A stretch of DNA of 64,000 nt from Pseudomonadota bacterium (GTDB lineage: Bacteria > Pseudomonadota > Gammaproteobacteria > Thiotrichales > Thiotrichaceae), in the NCBI GenBank assembly GCA_002747435.1, contig PDPH01000047.1:62001-126000 (forward strand), read 5' to 3'. Both the position numbers and the translations under genes were made by a program. Positions 52,768 through 61,197 of the stretch are shown piece after piece. The first letter of the stretch is position 1; the number at the start of each line of letters is the position of its first letter. The notes below the pieces were generated by a model. It was not told the DNA's origin. It saw nothing but the letters and a program-made list of their open reading frames with translations, and did no database searches.

Positions 52768-54153
52768 TCAGCCCGAAAATCCCCCACTCGGTGGAAATCC
52801 CCCTCCCATTGGCAGGCGACCTTTCATCGAGTGCATAAGCTTACGCAAGCCGCCACCTTTAGAAAATTGCTTCATAACTTTACTCATTTGCTGTTGCTGC
52901 TTTAACAAGCGGTTTACATCTTGAACTTGCAACCCACACCCTGTCGCAATACGCCGCTTACGGGAAGCCTTGATCAAATCAGGATTGCGCCGCTCCTGCA
53001 AAGTCATAGAGTTAATAATGGCAATCATGCGATGAATTTCACGATCATTCGCTTGATCTTTTAGATGGGCAGGAACATTTCCCATGCCTGGTAATTTATC
53101 CATTAAACTTGCCATTCCCCCCATATTCAGCATTTGCAACATTTGCTCACGCAAATCTTCAAAATCAAAACTTTTGCCCTTATTTAACTTGCGCGCCAAC
53201 TTTTGCGCTTTTTGATGATCGACTTTTTGCTGAGCCTCTTCGATTAAGCTCAACACATCCCCCATACCTAAAATACGCGAAGCCAAGCGATCAGGATAAA
53301 ATGGCTCTAAAGCATCCAGCTTTTCTCCGATACCGACAAACTTGATAGGCTTGCCTGTAATATAGCGCACCGATAAAGCCGCCCCACCTCGTGCGTCACC
53401 ATCCGCCTTAGTCAAAATAACACCCGTCAATGGCAACGTTTCGTCAAAGGCTTTGGCTGTATTAGCGGCATCCTGCCCAGTCATGCTGTCGACTACAAAC
53501 AAAGTTTCAATCGGCTGAATAGCAGCATGCAATTGACTAATTTCCGCCATCATGTCCGCATCCACATGCAAACGTCCGGCAGTATCGACAATCAAAACAT
53601 CCACGTATTGCCGCTTAGCTTGCGCCAAGGCAGCTTGTGCAATCTCGACAGGTTTTTGATCAGGTTGACTAGGAAAGAAAACGGCTTCTGTCTGTGCAGC
53701 TACCGTTTCTAGCTGCTTGATTGCGGCAGGGCGGTACACATCACAACTCACCACCATGACAGATTTTTTTTCTTTGTCTTTTAAAAAGTGTGTCAACTTA
53801 CCAACAGTGGTCGTTTTACCTGCACCCTGCAAACCTGCCATTAAAATTACTGCCGGCGGCTGAACGTTCAGTGCCAAGGACTCATTCGCTTGCCCCATCA
53901 GGCTAATTAATTCTTCATGCACGACTTTAACCAAAGCTTGGCCTGGTGTAAGACTATCCAGCACCTCTTGCCCGACAGCACGTTCTTTTACTTTGGCTAC
54001 AAAGTCACGTATTACAGGCAAGGCAACATCAGCCTCCAGTAAAGCCATACGCACTTCGCGCAAGGCATCTTTAATATTTTCATCCGTTAGCCTGGCTTGG
54101 CCACGTAGTTTTTTTACCGTTTTGGAAAGACGATCACTTAAATTTTCGAACAT
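52768..54153 (-). CDS. ffh: signal recognition particle protein Ffh (SRP54)
   Basis: 461 residues. Ffh binds 4.5S RNA and signal peptides and delivers ribosomes to FtsY. The N domain begins MFENLSDRLSKTVKKLRGQA, and the G domain has GLQGAGKTTTVGKLT, DVYRPAAIKQLE, DTAGRLHVD and TKADGDARGGAALS. The M domain is Met-rich with the RNA-binding SMTLQERRNP...SRKRRIATGCG, ending in a Gly/Met-rich tail. It is divergent from ypjD-corB, a conserved neighbourhood. In E. coli rpsP follows directly; here that link is broken by an insertion. Confidence 0.98.
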   Translation of the reverse strand: MFENLSDRLSKTVKKLRGQARLTDENIKDALREVRMALLEADVALPVIRDFVAKVKERAVGQEVLDSLTPGQALVKVVHEELISLMGQANESLALNVQPPAVILMAGLQGAGKTTTVGKLTHFLKDKEKKSVMVVSCDVYRPAAIKQLETVAAQTEAVFFPSQPDQKPVEIAQAALAQAKRQYVDVLIVDTAGRLHVDADMMAEISQLHAAIQPIETLFVVDSMTGQDAANTAKAFDETLPLTGVILTKADGDARGGAALSVRYITGKPIKFVGIGEKLDALEPFYPDRLASRILGMGDVLSLIEEAQQKVDHQKAQKLARKLNKGKSFDFEDLREQMLQMLNMGGMASLMDKLPGMGNVPAHLKDQANDREIHRMIAIINSMTLQERRNPDLIKASRKRRIATGCGLQVQDVNRLLKQQQQMSKVMKQFSKGGGLRKLMHSMKGRLPMGGGFPPSGGFSG

Positions 54154-54246
54154 GATTTTTATCTACTACTGGTTCATACCGTGGACAAGTTGCTATCATA
54201 GCATAGGTAGACAACCACACTGCGAGAGCAAACACATTATTGACCA

Positions 54247-55047
54247 ATGGCCATAATCATTATGCTAGCCACCATGTTAGCTTGGACAGCAACATGGATT
54301 ACTATTGTATTACACCTAAGGAAGCCATTACGGACGCCTAGCAAACACCATTTGAATAGGCTTTGGAGCGTCAGCTTATTGCTGCATGCCCTCAGCATTG
54401 CTCTACCTTGGTTAAAAACGCATACACTTTTTTTTGACTTTATTAGCGCTTTTTCCATTGTCACATGGCTTACGAGTTTCATTCTGTACATTGCCAATCT
54501 TAGACGTTCGCTAGAAACACTCGCCCTGTTCATACTACCGCTCATGCTACCGACAGTCATGGCTAATACTCTGTTACACCATGGTGGGCTCACCATTGAA
54601 CTTAATAACGGCCTCGGTATCCATATTTTTATTTCCATGCTGGCTTACAGCATACTGACCTTAGCAGCACTAGTCGCTTTATTGCTTGCCGCCAAAAACC
54701 GCCAACTACGCCAGCACAAGCCCGGAACATTAACACTAGCATTGCCACCCTTACAGGATATGGAAGCTCTACTATTCCAATTACTAGGTCTGGGTGCGTT
54801 CTTATTGGCCTTAGGCTTAATCAGTGGCTTCATCTTTCTGGATGAGCTATTTGGACGCGGGATCGCACACAAAGCTGTTCTATCCATCGTGGCATGGACA
54901 GTGTTCACCATATTACTATATGGGCACTGGCGTTATGGCTGGCGCGGTCGCATAGCCATACGCTGGACATTGGCTGGTTTTACCATACTCATGCTGGCCT
55001 TTTTGGGCAGTAAATTTGTTGTTGAATATTTGGTAATACATTCGTGA
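54247..55047 (+). CDS. ypjD: cytochrome c assembly-type membrane protein YpjD
   Basis: 266 residues with about eight membrane segments, of the CcsA/HemX-like family. Conserved elements are the HHGGLTIELNNGLGIHIFISML segment, GFIFLDELFGRGIAHKAVLS and the LLYGHWRYGWRGRIAIRWTL loop. The E. coli homologue YpjD lies divergent from ffh and upstream of corB (yfjD), exactly as here. Its function is not settled; a role in haem handling or Mg export with CorB has been suggested by association. Its stop overlaps the corB start by 4 bases. Confidence 0.9.
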   Translation: MAIIIMLATMLAWTATWITIVLHLRKPLRTPSKHHLNRLWSVSLLLHALSIALPWLKTHTLFFDFISAFSIVTWLTSFILYIANLRRSLETLALFILPLMLPTVMANTLLHHGGLTIELNNGLGIHIFISMLAYSILTLAALVALLLAAKNRQLRQHKPGTLTLALPPLQDMEALLFQLLGLGAFLLALGLISGFIFLDELFGRGIAHKAVLSIVAWTVFTILLYGHWRYGWRGRIAIRWTLAGFTILMLAFLGSKFVVEYLVIHS

Positions 55048-56339
55048 ATCCAACCGAGACACCACTCCTAATTCAATTTGGCGCATTGTTTATTCTATTT
55101 ATGCTGTCGGCCTTTTTTTCCGGCTCTGAAACAGCATTAATGTCCCTTAATCGCTATAAACTACGTCATCAAGCCGACAAAGGTAATATCAGCGCCCAGC
55201 TAGCACAAAAATTACTCGAAAAGCCCGATAGACTCATTGGTCTAATCTTATTGGGTAATAACTTTGTTAATATCCTGATTACCCAATTGGCAACCTTGAT
55301 AGGCTTGCGTTTATTTGGCAGTGCAGGCTTGGCCATTACGACAGGGATATTAACGCTCTTATTATTGATTTTTGCCGAAGTGATGCCAAAAACCCTAGCA
55401 GCGCTACATCCAGAAAAACTAGCCTTCCCTGCTGCTCGTATTTATAGCCTTATCTTAAAAGCAGCTTGGCCCTTGGTATGGCTAGTCAATGTTATTGCTA
55501 ATTCTGTATTGCGCTTATTGAATGCTGGACAGGCTGCCAATACGAATATTTCCCTCAATCACGAAGAATTGCGTAGCGTCATGCACGCAGCGGGGTCTCA
55601 TATTCCGCAAGTTCACCTAGACATGCTAATTAGCCTGCTGGACTTGGAGTCGGCCACCGTTGAAGACGCCATGATTCCACGTAGCCAAATGGTCGGCATC
55701 AACCTAGAAGATGATTGGAGTGATATTGAAGAAACCTTGATTCACAGCCAGTTTACCCGCTTACTGGTTTATGAAGGGCATTTGGATAATATTCTTGGCT
55801 TTATCCATTTACGCTTCATTTTACCGCTGTATGCCGAAGGTAAATTGGACCGGGATCGACTACGCCAAGCGATTCGCCCCGCCTATTTCATTCCAGAAGG
55901 TACAACACTCACACAACAATTACTCAACTTCCGCGAAGCATCGCGGCGCATTGCTATTGTTGTTGATGAGTACGGCGAAATATTGGGACTCTTAACACTA
56001 GAAGACATCCTAGAAGAAGTTGTTGGAGAATTCTCAACGGTTCCTATTAGCCATAGCAAGGAAATACAACAACGTGATGATGGCAGTGTTTGGCTGGATG
56101 GTTCTACCCCTCTTCGTGACATTAATCGTTTACTGGATATGAATTTGCCGGTCGACGGTCCTAAAACGATCAATGGTCTTATTATGGAGTATTTGCAGTC
56201 TCTGCCTGTACCCGGTATGACGGTGCTCATTGATAATCACCCGATGGAGATTCGCAAAATACGCAAAAATGCGGTCAAAACCTTGATTATTTACCCACGC
56301 ATTGAACGTAAAACTGCCAATACCGATGAGCATCAATAA
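55044..56339 (+). CDS. corB: CNNM/CorB-type transporter (DUF21-CBS-CorC_HlyC)
   Basis: 431 residues with a GTG start overlapping ypjD by 4 bases (translational coupling). The DUF21 membrane domain (LFILFMLSAFFSGSETALMS with the conserved SGSETA, about 15-180) is followed by a CBS pair (VEDAMIPRSQMVGI, RIAIVVDEYGEILGLLTLED, about 205-330) and a CorC_HlyC domain (DDGSVWLDGSTPLRDINRLL onward). CorB/CNNM proteins move Mg2+ (efflux), with the CBS pair sensing nucleotides. It is 7 bases upstream of radA and likely co-transcribed. Confidence 0.93.
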   Translation: MNPTETPLLIQFGALFILFMLSAFFSGSETALMSLNRYKLRHQADKGNISAQLAQKLLEKPDRLIGLILLGNNFVNILITQLATLIGLRLFGSAGLAITTGILTLLLLIFAEVMPKTLAALHPEKLAFPAARIYSLILKAAWPLVWLVNVIANSVLRLLNAGQAANTNISLNHEELRSVMHAAGSHIPQVHLDMLISLLDLESATVEDAMIPRSQMVGINLEDDWSDIEETLIHSQFTRLLVYEGHLDNILGFIHLRFILPLYAEGKLDRDRLRQAIRPAYFIPEGTTLTQQLLNFREASRRIAIVVDEYGEILGLLTLEDILEEVVGEFSTVPISHSKEIQQRDDGSVWLDGSTPLRDINRLLDMNLPVDGPKTINGLIMEYLQSLPVPGMTVLIDNHPMEIRKIRKNAVKTLIIYPRIERKTANTDEHQ

Positions 56340-56346
56340 TTAGTCT

Positions 56347-57705
56347 ATGGCAAAAAAGAAGACGGAATATCAATGTACTGCGTGTGGTAGCCTGCATAAT
56401 AAATGGAATGGCCAGTGCAGTGATTGTGGCGAGTGGAATACACTAGAGGAAGTTGTTAGTACAAGCGCTAATACCAGCAATCCTCGCTTTAGTGGCTACG
56501 CAGGCGGCAAGGCCAGTATCCGCTCCTTAAAAGATATAGATATTCAAGAAGACCCCAGAACGCCCACCGGCGTGCATGAATTGGATCGTGTACTAGGAGG
56601 GGGGTTAGTCGCCGGCTCAGTTATTCTGATCGGCGGTGACCCAGGCATTGGCAAATCGACGATTCTATTACAGACACTGTGTGACCTAACCCATATCAGC
56701 AGCTTATATGTCACTGGCGAAGAGTCTTTACAACAAGTCAGTCTACGCGCTCGCCGTCTTGGTTTACCCGCAAGTCATTTACGCCTACTGACCGAAACCT
56801 GCGTGGAAACAGTTTTAACCTTGGCACAAAAAGAACAGCCACAACTGATGGTCATAGACTCTATTCAGACCTTATACACAGAACAGTTACAATCAGCACC
56901 TGGCTCGGTTAGTCAAATTAGAGAATCAGCCGCTCAACTGGTTCGCTTTGCCAAACAAACGCAAACCACACTCTTCATTGTCGGCCATGTCACTAAAGAA
57001 GGTACTTTGGCTGGTCCTCGTGTTTTAGAACACATGGTTGATACCGTGCTGTACTTTGAAGGTGATCCGGGCGGACGTTATCGCATCTTAAGAGCTGTAA
57101 AGAACCGTTTTGGAGCAGTCAATGAGCTGGGGGTTTTTGCAATGACAGAACAAGGACTTAAGGGCGTTAGCAACCCTTCCGCCATTTTCCTCTCACGTCA
57201 CGAAGAGCCCGTCCCAGGCAGTGTTATTATGGTAACCCGTGAAGGCACGCGGCCATTACTCGTGGAACTGCAAGCTTTAGTCGATAATAGTCATGGGGGT
57301 CACGCACGGCGTGTTACCTTAGGATTGGAACAAAACCGTCTCGCCATGTTACTTGCTGTACTGCATCGGCATGGAGATATTCCTATGTATGATCAGGATG
57401 TTTATATTAATATAGTTGGCGGCGTTAAGATTTCAGAAACGGCAGCTGATTTACCATTGCTGCTAGCTGCTTTATCCAGTTTCCGAAATCGTCCGCTCCC
57501 GTCCAGTCTAATCATATTCGGTGAGGTAGGATTGGCGGGAGAGATTCGTCCTGTACCTAATGGTGAGGAACGGCTCAAAGAAGCAGCAAAACATGGCTTT
57601 AAACAAGCTATTATACCCAAGGCCAATCGACCTCATCAGCTGATTAAAGGCATGCAGGTAACGACCGTGGCACGGCTTGAAGAGGCAATACAAATATTGA
57701 TGTAA
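56347..57705 (+). CDS. radA: DNA repair protein RadA
   Basis: 452 residues. RadA is a RecA-like helicase that promotes branch migration. A four-Cys zinc finger at the N-terminus (YQCTACGSLHNKWNGQCSDC) is followed by Walker A GGDPGIGKSTIL near 95, the RadA signature KNRFGAVNELG and a C-terminal Lon-like domain (VGGVKISETAADLPLLLAAL, LAGEIRPVPNGEERLKEAAK). It is third in the ypjD-corB-radA run. Confidence 0.97.
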   Translation: MAKKKTEYQCTACGSLHNKWNGQCSDCGEWNTLEEVVSTSANTSNPRFSGYAGGKASIRSLKDIDIQEDPRTPTGVHELDRVLGGGLVAGSVILIGGDPGIGKSTILLQTLCDLTHISSLYVTGEESLQQVSLRARRLGLPASHLRLLTETCVETVLTLAQKEQPQLMVIDSIQTLYTEQLQSAPGSVSQIRESAAQLVRFAKQTQTTLFIVGHVTKEGTLAGPRVLEHMVDTVLYFEGDPGGRYRILRAVKNRFGAVNELGVFAMTEQGLKGVSNPSAIFLSRHEEPVPGSVIMVTREGTRPLLVELQALVDNSHGGHARRVTLGLEQNRLAMLLAVLHRHGDIPMYDQDVYINIVGGVKISETAADLPLLLAALSSFRNRPLPSSLIIFGEVGLAGEIRPVPNGEERLKEAAKHGFKQAIIPKANRPHQLIKGMQVTTVARLEEAIQILM

Positions 57706-57772
57706 AAATACAACACGCCTATCGTATAATTGTTGACTCTAAGCCACATATATAATAGCTTTACAGGGATTC

Positions 57773-57814
57773 TAGGGCGTAAATTTATGCATAAATTCGG
57801 ATTGGTTCGCCCTA
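57773..57814 (+). promoter_or_regulatory. leader hairpin with internal palindrome before the DEAD-box gene
   Basis: TAGGGCG (57773-57779) pairs with CGCCCTA (57808-57814). Inside lies a perfect 16-base palindrome AATTTATGCATAAATT (57782-57797). It sits about 90 bases upstream of the TTG start, in the leader. It may be an operator, an attenuator or a cold-responsive RNA fold. Confidence 0.45.
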
Positions 57815-57902
57815 AGCAGGCTTTGTTGCCAGTATCCCCGTTTCATCCATGAAGAACTAGGTTACGGATTGCTGACCTGCTTTTCAGCCAGGGAGTTTTA
57901 TC

Positions 57903-59348
57903 TTGTCTTTTAGTGAATTAGGCTTACAGGGAGCCTTTGCCGAGCATATTGATGCTGCTGGCTATGAAACCCCAACCGAGTTGCAACAGCAACTGATACC
58001 ATTGATGGCACAGCGGAAAAATGCCTTAGTGTGGACTCAATCCGCTGCGGGTAAAACAGGAGCCTTCCTGATTCCAGCCATTGATTACATTCTGAAAAAT
58101 CCTCTTGAAGAGCATCATGGTGCGCGTGTATTGGTGCTCACGTCACGCCGTGATCGTGTTAACCAGATTACTTATACTATCAAGCGCTTACTCGGTGATG
58201 AGCAACAAATCCGCACTGGCTTTATTGTCAGCGGTCGTCCTTATCAGCCACAAATGCGTTTACTGCGCCGCCCATTGGACTTAATGATTGCCACACCAGG
58301 GCGCTTAAATGATTTAGTTGATAATAATAAGGCAGATTTTTCCCATTTGGAGTTATTGATTCTTGATGATTTAACCGCTATCTACAAAAAAGGTTTGCAC
58401 GGCCTAATTGATAAAATTCTGGCACAAAAACCAGAAGGTGCTCCCATTATTGCCTTTGTGCGCCATGATGAAGAGGTGACACCTTATGCGCGGCAAATCA
58501 TACCTAATGCCGAAGAAATCACTATCCAAGATGAAAAAACCTTGCTGCAACAATTGCCGCAACGAGTTCATCTAGCTGATGATTATACACATAAGCTAGC
58601 TTTAACAGACCATCTGCTAGATAATCTGAAAAATAAGCCAACCGTTATTTTTACAGCAACGACCAAAACAGCCAAGACTTTAGCAGACAATCTAGCCAAT
58701 CATGGCCATACTGCCGATTCAACGCATCTACTGCCTGAAGAAGAACGTAATCTACAAGCTTGTCCTATTCTGATCGTGCCTGATCAGGAAAACTTCACCC
58801 CTGAACTGTCAGGCAATGAGTGTATTATCCACTTTGAGATACCTGAAAAAGTAGAAACCTATCAGGTTCGTATGCAGAATATACTGGGAGTTGAACGCAC
58901 TGAGCCTGTGCTCTTATTAGTTAGTGCTCATGACCGTGATCACTTGAAAAAACTGGAAGAATTTCGTGGTGAAGCCATAGAGCAGAAAAGCATCCCTGGC
59001 CTTGAGCCCAAACAGCTACCCCGCTCTACTAGCAACCGCACACGTGGTAATACGGGCACTCGCCGCAATGCTAGTAATAACGGCGCTAAAACGCAGGGCA
59101 ATCGTGCTAATAAACAAAGACCTCACAACAGCGCAGCTAGGAAAAACACAGGTTCTGCTGATGACAGGCAACAAAGAAGTCGCAAAAGTTTTTACGGTCA
59201 ACGCAAAGCCAGCGCTACACAGCAGGATACGCCTTATGAAATAGGTAGCTGGGAAAAACAAGATTATGTGCCACGCCAACCCCGTAGTGATAAAAAAGTC
59301 GTCATTCGTTACAAAGAAAAGAAACGCCGCACACTAATCACCAAGTAA
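57903..59348 (+). CDS. degenerate DEAD-box RNA helicase-like protein with basic tail
   Basis: 481 residues with a TTG start 8 bases after GGGAG; the Q motif (FSELGLQGAF and GYETPTELQQQLIP) follows at once. Walker A is SAAGKT (47-52), lacking the usual Thr-Gly. Motif Ib TPGRL is intact. Motif II reads LDDL instead of DEAD, motif III (SAT) is replaced by FVRHD, and the motif VI HRxGRxGR is absent (QVRMQNILG). The last 120 residues are an Arg/Asn/Gly/Lys-rich RNA-binding tail. It probably binds RNA but may not unwind it. Its neighbours give no clue. Confidence 0.85.
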   Translation: MSFSELGLQGAFAEHIDAAGYETPTELQQQLIPLMAQRKNALVWTQSAAGKTGAFLIPAIDYILKNPLEEHHGARVLVLTSRRDRVNQITYTIKRLLGDEQQIRTGFIVSGRPYQPQMRLLRRPLDLMIATPGRLNDLVDNNKADFSHLELLILDDLTAIYKKGLHGLIDKILAQKPEGAPIIAFVRHDEEVTPYARQIIPNAEEITIQDEKTLLQQLPQRVHLADDYTHKLALTDHLLDNLKNKPTVIFTATTKTAKTLADNLANHGHTADSTHLLPEEERNLQACPILIVPDQENFTPELSGNECIIHFEIPEKVETYQVRMQNILGVERTEPVLLLVSAHDRDHLKKLEEFRGEAIEQKSIPGLEPKQLPRSTSNRTRGNTGTRRNASNNGAKTQGNRANKQRPHNSAARKNTGSADDRQQRSRKSFYGQRKASATQQDTPYEIGSWEKQDYVPRQPRSDKKVVIRYKEKKRRTLITK

Positions 59349-59375
59349 AACAACTAAGGCAAACCCCAATACCTT

Positions 59376-59588
59376 ATGATATTAAGCACTGAGCAAGAAT
59401 TAGACCTGCGTCGTCACTTGTTTGAACTACGCCAAGAACATCGCTTACTAGATCAACAGATCAGTGAGCTAGTGCACGATCCTGACTGTGATCAATTTAT
59501 GCTAACACGCTTGAAGCGACGAAAACTACAACTGAAAGATGCTATCCAACGGATTAGTAGTCAACTTATACCCGATTTGGATGCTTGA
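59376..59588 (+). CDS. DUF465 (YdcH-like) small protein
   Basis: 70 residues forming a helical hairpin: LRRHLFELRQEHRLLDQQIS, a short DPDCDQF turn, then LTRLKRRKLQLKDAIQRI. This is the DUF465 pattern (acidic turn followed by LKKxKLxLKDxI). The family is cytoplasmic and of unknown function. It is 27 bases downstream of the helicase-like gene and its last 28 bases overlap the convergent mutT gene. Confidence 0.88.
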   Translation: MILSTEQELDLRRHLFELRQEHRLLDQQISELVHDPDCDQFMLTRLKRRKLQLKDAIQRISSQLIPDLDA

Positions 59589-60016
59589 GCGACAGTTTTT
59601 AATTTATCCAGAATGGGAAGATTAGCTTCAGGGAATACTAAATCAGTTAATGCTGAAACAGCGAACCATTGTACTTCCTGACCTTCCAGTCCACAAGGCT
59701 TACCCTTAAAGTCACGCACACTCCATACATCCAAAAAGATCGCTTTGTCCGTATAACAGTGACGCACCTGAATAAAAGGATAAAAGGCTTCTGGCATTGT
59801 TAGCAAGCCCAGTTCCTCTGCTAACTCACGTGCTAAAGCAACTTGGGCGACTTCTCCTTGCTCAACTTTTCCGCCCGGAAACTCCCACCTGTCACCTTGA
59901 TGCTTATGAGAAGGACGGCGCGCTAACAGAATCCGGTCGTCACTGTCCCAAATGACAGCAGCAACTACATGTATCCAAGCGGGTTCAACTACGGTATTCG
60001 GCGTTAATCTTGACAT
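59561..60016 (-). CDS. mutT: 8-oxo-dGTP diphosphatase MutT
   Basis: 151 residues with the full Nudix box (GGKVEQGEVAQVALARELAE then ELGL). It hydrolyses 8-oxo-dGTP to keep oxidised G out of DNA. The start MSRLTPNTVVEPAW overlaps the argJ 3' end by 32 bases, and no later start codon is available. A longer frame from 60061 is rejected. The secA-argJ-mutT order is known from other gammaproteobacteria. The C-terminus keeps the WFAVSAL...FPEANLPIL pattern typical of MutT. Confidence 0.93.
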   Translation of the reverse strand: MSRLTPNTVVEPAWIHVVAAVIWDSDDRILLARRPSHKHQGDRWEFPGGKVEQGEVAQVALARELAEELGLLTMPEAFYPFIQVRHCYTDKAIFLDVWSVRDFKGKPCGLEGQEVQWFAVSALTDLVFPEANLPILDKLKTVAQASKSGIS

Positions 60017-61196
60017 AATCGTAGGAAAAATCACAAGTCCAAACGGTCGTGCTGGCCTCACCTCGGTTCAATAAAATGCGCACCACAATTTCATCCTGCT
60101 TCATTTCAAGCTGTCCTCGCTCTTCGGTATACGTTGCAGCGGGTTGGCCTTGTTCAATTAATAAAGTATTACCCAAAAAAATGCTAACTTTTGAAACATC
60201 CAACTGATCAATAGGACTACGTCCCACCGCCGCCAGAATACGTCCCCAGTTAGGATCACTGGCAAACATCGCTGTTTTTACTAAAGGGGATAAAGCAACA
60301 GTCTGTGCTACTTTACGGGCTTCTGCGCGGTGGAGAGCACCTTCAACCATCACACTAATAAACTTGCTGGCTCCTTCGCCATCCCGCACGATCGCTTGTG
60401 CCAGATACAAACACACTTCCTGCAAAGCTTGTTGAAAAGCCAGTTTATCCGCTGCTGTCTCTAGTTGAACACCAGATACCCCAGTTGCCGCCAAAATCAA
60501 AGCATCATTCGTCGAGGTATCACCATCAACCGTAATGCTATTAAAACTGACATCACAAACTTCACTCAATAAGGGCTGTAAGGCTTGCTGCGGCAAACAG
60601 AGATCCGTCGCAACATAAGCCAACATGGTCGCCATATCAGGATGGATCATCCCTGAGCCTTTGGCGATGCCCGTGATAGTCACACAACCACCTGACAAAT
60701 CAAGCTGACGACTGATAGCCTTAGGCACAGTATCCGTCGTCATAATAGTTTTGGCAGCATCCGCCCAAGCGGAAGCATCCAATTGCGCAACAGCCTGTGG
60801 CAAAACTTTAGCAAAATGCTGCACAGGCAAGGATTGCCCAATTACACCCGTAGAAAAAGGTAATACTTGGTTAGCCGCAACGCCAGTCAACTCAGCCACA
60901 ATGGCGCAACATTCACGCGCCGCCTGTAAGCCTGCCGCACCTGTACCCGCATTTGCATTGCCTGCGTTAATCAATAAGTAACGCGGCTCAGCGGCAGCCA
61001 AGTGTTCACGTGCTACCGTAACCGGTGCTGCACAAAACGCATTACGCGTAAATACAGCGGCGACTTGTGTACCTTCTGCTAACTCCATCAGCAGCACATC
61101 ATTGCGATTTTTGTAGCGAATACCTGCATTCACTGCCGCTAAACGTATACCGTTTACGGCTAATAAATCCTCAGGGGCAGATAAATTGACCGCCAT
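59985..61196 (-). CDS. argJ: bifunctional ornithine acetyltransferase / N-acetylglutamate synthase
   Basis: 403 residues. ArgJ transfers acetyl from N-acetylornithine to glutamate, recycling the acetyl group in arginine synthesis. The self-cleavage site lies in KGSGMIHPDMATMLAYVATD, where the Thr of MATM becomes the catalytic N-terminus of the beta chain. Other segments are LLINAGNANAGTGAAGLQAA, FSTGVIGQSLP and the ending SYDYVKINAEYRS. It lies one base after secA and overlaps mutT. Confidence 0.97.
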   Translation of the reverse strand: MAVNLSAPEDLLAVNGIRLAAVNAGIRYKNRNDVLLMELAEGTQVAAVFTRNAFCAAPVTVAREHLAAAEPRYLLINAGNANAGTGAAGLQAARECCAIVAELTGVAANQVLPFSTGVIGQSLPVQHFAKVLPQAVAQLDASAWADAAKTIMTTDTVPKAISRQLDLSGGCVTITGIAKGSGMIHPDMATMLAYVATDLCLPQQALQPLLSEVCDVSFNSITVDGDTSTNDALILAATGVSGVQLETAADKLAFQQALQEVCLYLAQAIVRDGEGASKFISVMVEGALHRAEARKVAQTVALSPLVKTAMFASDPNWGRILAAVGRSPIDQLDVSKVSIFLGNTLLIEQGQPAATYTEERGQLEMKQDEIVVRILLNRGEASTTVWTCDFSYDYVKINAEYRS

Positions 61197-61197
61197 A

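Noticed and set aside
57733..57756. TTGACT and TATAAT before the DEAD-box gene as a sigma-70 promoter
   Set aside because: Spacing is only 12 bases, too short for a working pair.
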